Source: DAOVQB01 sp023128935 (GTDB lineage Bacteria > Eisenbacteria > RBG-16-71-46 > CAIMUX01 > WJJG01). Taken from it: a DNA stretch of 9,847 nucleotides. Positions 6,517 to 9,847 of this stretch are shown here, piece after piece. The stretch is taken from the NCBI GenBank assembly GCA_030628905.1, contig DAOVQB010000169.1:1-9847 (forward strand), in the 5' to 3' direction. How positions within the stretch are numbered: the stretch's first letter is position 1; every line of letters starts with the position of its first letter. A program made the translations under genes and the position numbers. The notes beneath the pieces were generated by a model that was not told the DNA's origin, did no database searches, and saw only the letters and a list, made by a program, of their open reading frames with translations.

Positions 6517-6538
6517 AGACGGCCGCCGCGGCGTGTCT
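6517..6538 (+). terminator. Possible hairpin terminator after the exporter gene
   Basis: AGAC (6517-6520) pairs with GTCT (6535-6538), and inside it GCCG (6522-6525) pairs with CGGC (6529-6532) around a 3-base loop, with one bulge and one G-U pair. It starts 26 bases after the exporter stop, between two convergent genes. The nearest T-run (TTTT at 6551-6554) is 12 bases beyond the stem, so a standard intrinsic terminator is not certain. Confidence 0.3.
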
Positions 6539-6568
6539 GGAGTGACTAGGTTTTCCGGGGGCATGTAC

Positions 6569-7495
6569 TCACTCGCGGTACATCGCCTTGATTGCGCCCC
6601 AGCGTGTCCGATGCGTTGCAGACGGACAAGGGTTGGGTTCACAGCTGTCAAGATCCCCGAACCACTGACCTCCATATACAGTACAGTCGGGATGAGTCAT
6701 AATGTAACAGTTGCCCCCGATGCAGCATACGCCATCCGGCCATCCTAGCGGACACGGGTTCGGATCACACTCGTGTATGGACGGGATCCACTCCCCACCC
6801 AAAGCAGCACATTCGGGCTGCGTCAGGATGGAGCACTCACCCGACACGCAGCAGGCGGCTTCGGGGTCCGCAGGGCAGGCGTAGGTCCCGTCTGTGTTGA
6901 TGCCCAGGCCACCGAATACTGTGGCTTCGTACAACGTAGGCACAATGAGGCAGTTCCCCCACCCGCCGAAGCCATGCGAGGGATCAGAGGTCAGTTGAAG
7001 AATCTCCTCCCCGTAGTATCCGTAGGCATAGCCGGTGAAGTAGTAGACGGGGACGTAGTTGCCTGTCCAGGCATCTCCCGTCACGACGCATGCCGTCCCC
7101 TCATTCGGAGCTGGCCAACCGGCTGTAGGAATCTCAAGTCCCGCGGCGTCGGGAAAGCATGGACCGACGGCGGAAAACGCGAAGACACGGGCATCGTAGT
7201 CACCTAGGCCGAACTGCGTTGCGCACCACTCCTTGTCCTCATCCCAGGCGGCCAAGACATACCACACCACACCGACAGCTGTGCTGGTGTCGATTCGGTT
7301 CACCTGCTCCTCGGCGCTGCTGATCGCGAAGGGCGCATATGCGCCACACCAACCCTCGATCGGGGGATCATGTGTGTACTCGATCTGCGCCTCGTAGTGC
7401 GCGATAAAAACGCCATTTTCGAGATTCGCTGACTCGGCGCTGGCCAGGCTGACAGTACAACCGAGCAACACCAACCAGATGAGTAGCTTTTTCAT
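6569..7495 (-). CDS. Secreted protein with two Cys-rich repeats and a WGxIKA C-terminal tail
   Basis: The product is 308 residues. ATG 7495 has a near-perfect ribosome site (AGGAGGTG, 7 bases away) and is followed by a classical signal peptide (MKKLLIWLVLLG..., likely cleaved after ALASA-like SLASA at residue 20). Residues about 25-205 form a domain I cannot assign, rich in Tyr, Trp and Gly with scattered Cys (50, 91, 113, 136, 182). Two Cys-rich repeats follow at 215-249 and 257-291, with identical spacing CC-x4-C-x7-C-x13-C-x4-C and the ending PNPCP, probably disulphide-bonded. The last residues, 297-306, read T-R-W-G-A-I-K-A-M-Y, a tail shared with the next gene on this strand. I recall similar proteins from uncultured FCB-type bacteria annotated as hypothetical. 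No enzymatic function can be claimed. The product should be exported through Sec and be extracytoplasmic. The gene ends 77 bp from the convergent exporter gene. Confidence 0.88.
   Translation of the reverse strand: MKKLLIWLVLLGCTVSLASAESANLENGVFIAHYEAQIEYTHDPPIEGWCGAYAPFAISSAEEQVNRIDTSTAVGVVWYVLAAWDEDKEWCATQFGLGDYDARVFAFSAVGPCFPDAAGLEIPTAGWPAPNEGTACVVTGDAWTGNYVPVYYFTGYAYGYYGEEILQLTSDPSHGFGGWGNCLIVPTLYEATVFGGLGINTDGTYACPADPEAACCVSGECSILTQPECAALGGEWIPSIHECDPNPCPLGWPDGVCCIGGNCYIMTHPDCTVYGGQWFGDLDSCEPNPCPSATHRTRWGAIKAMYRE
6623..6853 (-). repeat. Two tandem Cys-rich protein repeats, period 42 residues
   Basis: Residues 215-249 and 257-291 of the secreted protein align without gaps. All six Cys recur exactly 42 residues apart, as do the Gly-Gly-x-Trp (233-236 and 275-278) and the PNPCP ending. 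The pattern is CC-x4-C-x7-C-x13-C-x4-C. Six Cys per unit suggests up to three disulphides each. Confidence 0.85.
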
Positions 7496-7502
7496 ACGGA
7501 TT

Positions 7503-7510
7503 CACCTCCT
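7503..7510 (-). promoter_or_regulatory. Strong ribosome binding site of the Cys-repeat protein
   Basis: On the minus strand this reads AGGAGGTG, followed by A, and lies 7 bases before ATG 7495. It is one of the closest matches to the anti-Shine-Dalgarno complement in the window and suggests high expression. Confidence 0.75.
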
Positions 7511-7679
7511 CGCGGTGCCAGAATCCAGGCAGATGAGCGATTCGAGCCTTCTTGCATCGCCCCAGTCGCCATTGGCACCTTGTCTCCGCCAACCTCCCCG
7601 CAACGGCAACCGGCCGAGTGCACAAAACCAGCGACCCCAGTTTCGACACCAATGGAACGCGGTTAGCTGCCCGATGTAT

Positions 7680-8729
7680 CTAATCACCCTTGCTGAACAC
7701 CGCCTTGATTTCGCCCCAAGAGGTCTTCAGGGTCGCCGGCGGAGCATCGCAGCCAATCGATCCGGCACCGATCAACCCGCAGGTAGGAGCGTTGTCGGGG
7801 GCACAAGGTGACGACCCTGCTATGCTGAAGTCCCCGTTTTCGGGATCACAGAACTGCGGGTCTTCCCAGATGTTTCCATTGACGCCGTATTGATCTTCGA
7901 TGCACCCGCACCAATCGCCCCCGGGATTACCATATACGTTGCAGCATGATAGGCTAGCGACGCAGCCGGCATGGCAATAGACGGCTTCCCCTTCAATGCT
8001 GAATGCAATAATGGTGTTCTCCACCTGCGGCGAGGACAACGCAGAGCAGATGATCCCTCCTGCGCATTCGTGTCCAGTGTTCCCATAGAACGTGCAGTTC
8101 GTGACCACGGCATCCCCCCTACAGCTCAGCCCCCCGCCAAACGAGGCCCAATTGCCGGAGAACGTGCACCCGTCCAGCACGGTCATCCCCGCATCACACT
8201 GTACGCCGCCACCATCCAAGGCGCTATTGCCCACGAAAGCACAGTTGATGAGGGTACCCTCCCCACCACACGCCTCAACACCGCCGCCGAGCTCAGCAGC
8301 AGTGTTCCCCAGAAAAATGCAGTTAGCAATCAGTACGGTGCCCGAGAAAACTACTCCGCCGCCGTGGGTAGCATACCCATTCTCGATCGTGACTCCCTCC
8401 AAGACCAATTCAGATCCACTCTCGGGGTAGAGGTAGAATCCACGGTGATGCTCCGTCTCGCTCCCCCCGCAATCAATAACGCAGGCCTCGGGGTTTCCCA
8501 TCTGTGACCGAACTGTAATTGCCAGGCCTACGCCCTGGATGTCCCTGTTTCCGTCACCGGCGAACGTTCCGTCGGTCAGCTCAATGATGTCGCCGTCATC
8601 GGCTGCATCGATAGCGGCCTGAATCGTGGGAAAATCCCCAGAGCCATCAGGCCGAACGATATACGTCTCACCATAGGCAGACTCCAGTATTGGGAGACAC
8701 AGGATAACACCCAGAATCAGGTACCTCAT
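7680..8729 (-). CDS. Secreted right-handed beta-helix protein with a WGxIKA C-terminal tail
   Basis: The product is 349 residues. I start it at ATG 8729 because a GGGAGGG site lies 5 bases upstream and a signal peptide begins there (MRYLILGVILCLPILESAYG, cleavage near residue 20); the frame is open to 8780 but the extra 17 codons add nothing recognisable. The mature N-terminus (YIVRPDGSGDFPTIQAAIDA) is the standard opening of pectate-lyase-fold proteins. Residues about 105-260 are beta-helix rungs of about 21-24 residues with recurring GN(T/S)A, GGGV and NCTF-type elements. A block at 262-294 (GGDW...IEDQYG...NGN...DP.FC) and a following SPC...CGLIGA...GC segment match the neighbouring beta-helix gene. 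The tail at 336-345 reads T-S-W-G-E-I-K-A-V-F. The fold is typical of surface polysaccharide-binding or adhesin proteins; no lyase catalytic residues can be assigned. It lies 77 bp from the upstream gene and 184 bp from the downstream one, possibly in one transcript. Confidence 0.88.
   Translation of the reverse strand: MRYLILGVILCLPILESAYGETYIVRPDGSGDFPTIQAAIDAADDGDIIELTDGTFAGDGNRDIQGVGLAITVRSQMGNPEACVIDCGGSETEHHRGFYLYPESGSELVLEGVTIENGYATHGGGVVFSGTVLIANCIFLGNTAAELGGGVEACGGEGTLINCAFVGNSALDGGGVQCDAGMTVLDGCTFSGNWASFGGGLSCRGDAVVTNCTFYGNTGHECAGGIICSALSSPQVENTIIAFSIEGEAVYCHAGCVASLSCCNVYGNPGGDWCGCIEDQYGVNGNIWEDPQFCDPENGDFSIAGSSPCAPDNAPTCGLIGAGSIGCDAPPATLKTSWGEIKAVFSKGD
7695..7724 (-). other. C-terminal WGxIKA tail, copy in the beta-helix gene
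   Basis: This encodes T-S-W-G-E-I-K-A-V-F, four residues before the stop. The matching tail of the downstream secreted protein is encoded at 6578-6607 (T-R-W-G-A-I-K-A-M-Y, two residues before the stop). A 21-base stretch within the two (7698-7718 and 6581-6601) differs at only two positions. Confidence 0.7.
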
Positions 8730-8734
8730 CACAG

Positions 8735-8741
8735 CCCTCCC
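8735..8741 (-). promoter_or_regulatory. Ribosome binding site that fixes the beta-helix start
   Basis: On the minus strand this reads GGGAGGG, 5 bases before ATG 8729. It supports the start that gives an immediate signal peptide rather than the longer frame to 8780. Confidence 0.65.
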
Positions 8742-8806
8742 GGTTTCTTGGGCTCCCGATACACTGCGCCGCGTACGCACTCGAAGCGCGCCTGACCCTC
8801 AAGTCA

Positions 8807-9847
8807 TCATCTTACCAGGACAACCCGTTTCGTTACAGACCTCTCCCCCATGGTAAGCTGCCATAGGTAGATCCCACTCCCCAGGCATTGTCCCCTGTGG
8901 TTACCTCCATCCCGGTAGACAGAATACGTGCCCGGGCGTTGATCCGCATCGAATATCGACTTCACCGCGCGACCCGAGACATCAAGAATCCTCAGGCGCA
9001 CACGCACACAAGCCTCTATGTTTTCTGCCTTTCCCGGAACGCTGTACCGCAGACAGGTACTGTGAGTGCACGGGCTGGGACCCAGCTGGACAATACATGG
9101 TACTGTTGGCATATACGCGGGCTCCCCGTCAGTCTCCGAAAAACCACACCCCCGTGGCCGCGCCCCGATGAGGCCACACTCCGGATTGTGATACGGTACA
9201 CACGGAGAATTGGCCCGTAGCGTGTAGGGGTCATCCAGAATGGCCTCTCCGCAGAACATAGGATCCAAAGACATGTTGCCGTTGATGCCATACTGGTCTT
9301 CGATAACTCCGACCCAGTCTCCTCCAGTGTTTCCATAGATGTCACAGCAAAACAGGGAGATATTGGCACCGGGCGGATACAGGCAGTGGAGAGCCTTTCC
9401 CTCACCAAAAGCAAGGATGGTGTTCTCAAGGATGATGTCGGCGGCAACATTGATCCAGATCCCACTCGCCGCACTCACAAAATCGACCGTATTCTCCGAG
9501 AACGTACAGTTGGCATATGCCGTATGGCCTGACGACGAGACGTCATATACCCCACCGCCCCTCGTGTGAGCTGTATTTGCAGAGAATACACAACCAGTAA
9601 GAGTTGTGTAGTCCCCACCGAGGCTTGCTCCACCCCCATAAGTCTCGGCGGAATTGCCTCTGAAGGTACACGCAATCAGTGTTGGATTGGAAGAAGAGCC
9701 AACGCAGGACATCCCACCACCTATGTCAAGGGCAACATTGTTGGCAAAGGTGCAGCTAATGAAGGTTGGGGACGCGCCATGACACTTCACCCCGCCTCCG
9801 TCATACCCGGCGACCTGTCCCGCAGCAAACCCATTAGTGATCGTAAC
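8807..9847 (-). CDS. Secreted beta-helix protein with T9SS-like (Por) C-terminal tail, 5' truncated by window edge
   Basis: The frame is open from the right edge to a double stop (TGA TGA, 8809-8804), giving 346 residues; the start and signal peptide are outside the window. A GTG at 9790 could be read as a start, but the 19 upstream codons continue the same repeat pattern (DGGGV), so the gene begins further out. Residues about 1-165 are right-handed beta-helix rungs (C-T-F-x-x-N-x-A, GGG repeats). A block at 167-199 and the SPC...CGLIGA...GC segment are shared with the neighbouring beta-helix gene, so the two are paralogous over this part. Residues about 254-346 resemble a FlgD-like/Por secretion tail: S-P-C in place of the usual PNP, Leu-Arg-Tyr-Ser-Val-Pro, V-R-L-R-I-L-D-V-S-G-R-A-V, then G-S-G-I-Y-L-W-Q-L and a final V-V-L-V-R. 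Such tails direct proteins to the type IX system in Bacteroidetes relatives. Whether that system exists here cannot be seen. Confidence 0.9.
   Translation of the reverse strand, partial: VTITNGFAAGQVAGYDGGGVKCHGASPTFISCTFANNVALDIGGGMSCVGSSSNPTLIACTFRGNSAETYGGGASLGGDYTTLTGCVFSANTAHTRGGGVYDVSSSGHTAYANCTFSENTVDFVSAASGIWINVAADIILENTILAFGEGKALHCLYPPGANISLFCCDIYGNTGGDWVGVIEDQYGINGNMSLDPMFCGEAILDDPYTLRANSPCVPYHNPECGLIGARPRGCGFSETDGEPAYMPTVPCIVQLGPSPCTHSTCLRYSVPGKAENIEACVRVRLRILDVSGRAVKSIFDADQRPGTYSVYRDGGNHRGQCLGSGIYLWQLTMGERSVTKRVVLVR

Noticed and set aside
7569..7655. CCATTGG and CCAATGG as an inverted repeat in the 184-bp gap between the two secreted-protein genes.
   Set aside because: Seven-base arms 73 bases apart are expected by chance and there is no supporting promoter or stem-loop.
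7971..8507. A 178-codon plus-strand frame opposite the beta-helix gene.
   Set aside because: It is antisense to regular beta-helix rungs and has no protein features of its own.
8730..8780. N-terminal extension of the beta-helix protein by 17 codons.
   Set aside because: The signal peptide begins at ATG 8729, which has its own ribosome site at 8735-8741.
6749..9847. The Cys and GGG repeats as a CRISPR or DNA-level satellite.
   Set aside because: The periodicity is in the protein sequence; the DNA units are diverged and have no constant repeat with unique spacers.

Overview
The window looks like a chromosomal segment from a Gram-negative, uncultured-type bacterium. The outer-membrane side is supported by an OmpA-like lipoprotein and an outer-membrane polysaccharide export (Wza/SLBB) protein. 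The secreted proteins are of a style I associate from memory with candidate phyla around the FCB group, such as Eisenbacteria or Latescibacteria: Cys-rich repeats ending in PNPCP, pectate-lyase-like beta-helix proteins with a shared GGDW...EDQYG...NGN block, and a Por-type (T9SS-like) C-terminal tail. The phylum is an inference. No marker gene is present to settle it.

Layout. (1) Bases 2-1210, plus strand: the 3' part of a hybrid sensor kinase with two receiver domains and an Hpt domain. (2) Bases 1229-1316: an imperfect 41-bp tandem repeat whose truncated third copy supplies the GTG start of the next gene. (3) Bases 1314-3074, plus strand: a Hanks-type Ser/Thr kinase fused to a pseudokinase and ending in one membrane segment. 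(4) Bases 3067-3663 and 3737-4372, minus strand: an FHA-domain protein with a C-terminal membrane anchor and, upstream of it in a probable two-gene operon, an OmpA-like lipoprotein. The FHA gene overlaps the kinase gene tail-to-tail by 8 bp. (5) Bases 4373-4715: a 343-bp divergent intergenic region with two small dyads, a possible promoter and a G10 run. (6) Bases 4716-6491, plus strand: a polysaccharide export protein with about four SLBB-like repeats. (7) Bases 6569-9847, minus strand: three secreted proteins, namely one with two Cys-rich repeats, a complete beta-helix protein, and a beta-helix protein whose N-terminus lies outside the window.

How the genes may work together. The middle block (kinase-pseudokinase, FHA reader, peptidoglycan-binding lipoprotein, polysaccharide exporter) reads as a phosphorylation-based envelope module. 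The kinase would phosphorylate at the inner membrane, the FHA protein would bind the phosphothreonine, and the outputs would be the cell wall anchor and the exporter. This is inferred from gene content and order only. The three secreted proteins form a separate surface or secretome block. Two of them share a short C-terminal tail (T-x-W-G-x-I-K-A-x-aromatic) that could be an uncharacterised sorting tag, while the third carries a T9SS-like tail. I saw no tRNA, rRNA, CRISPR array or insertion sequence.
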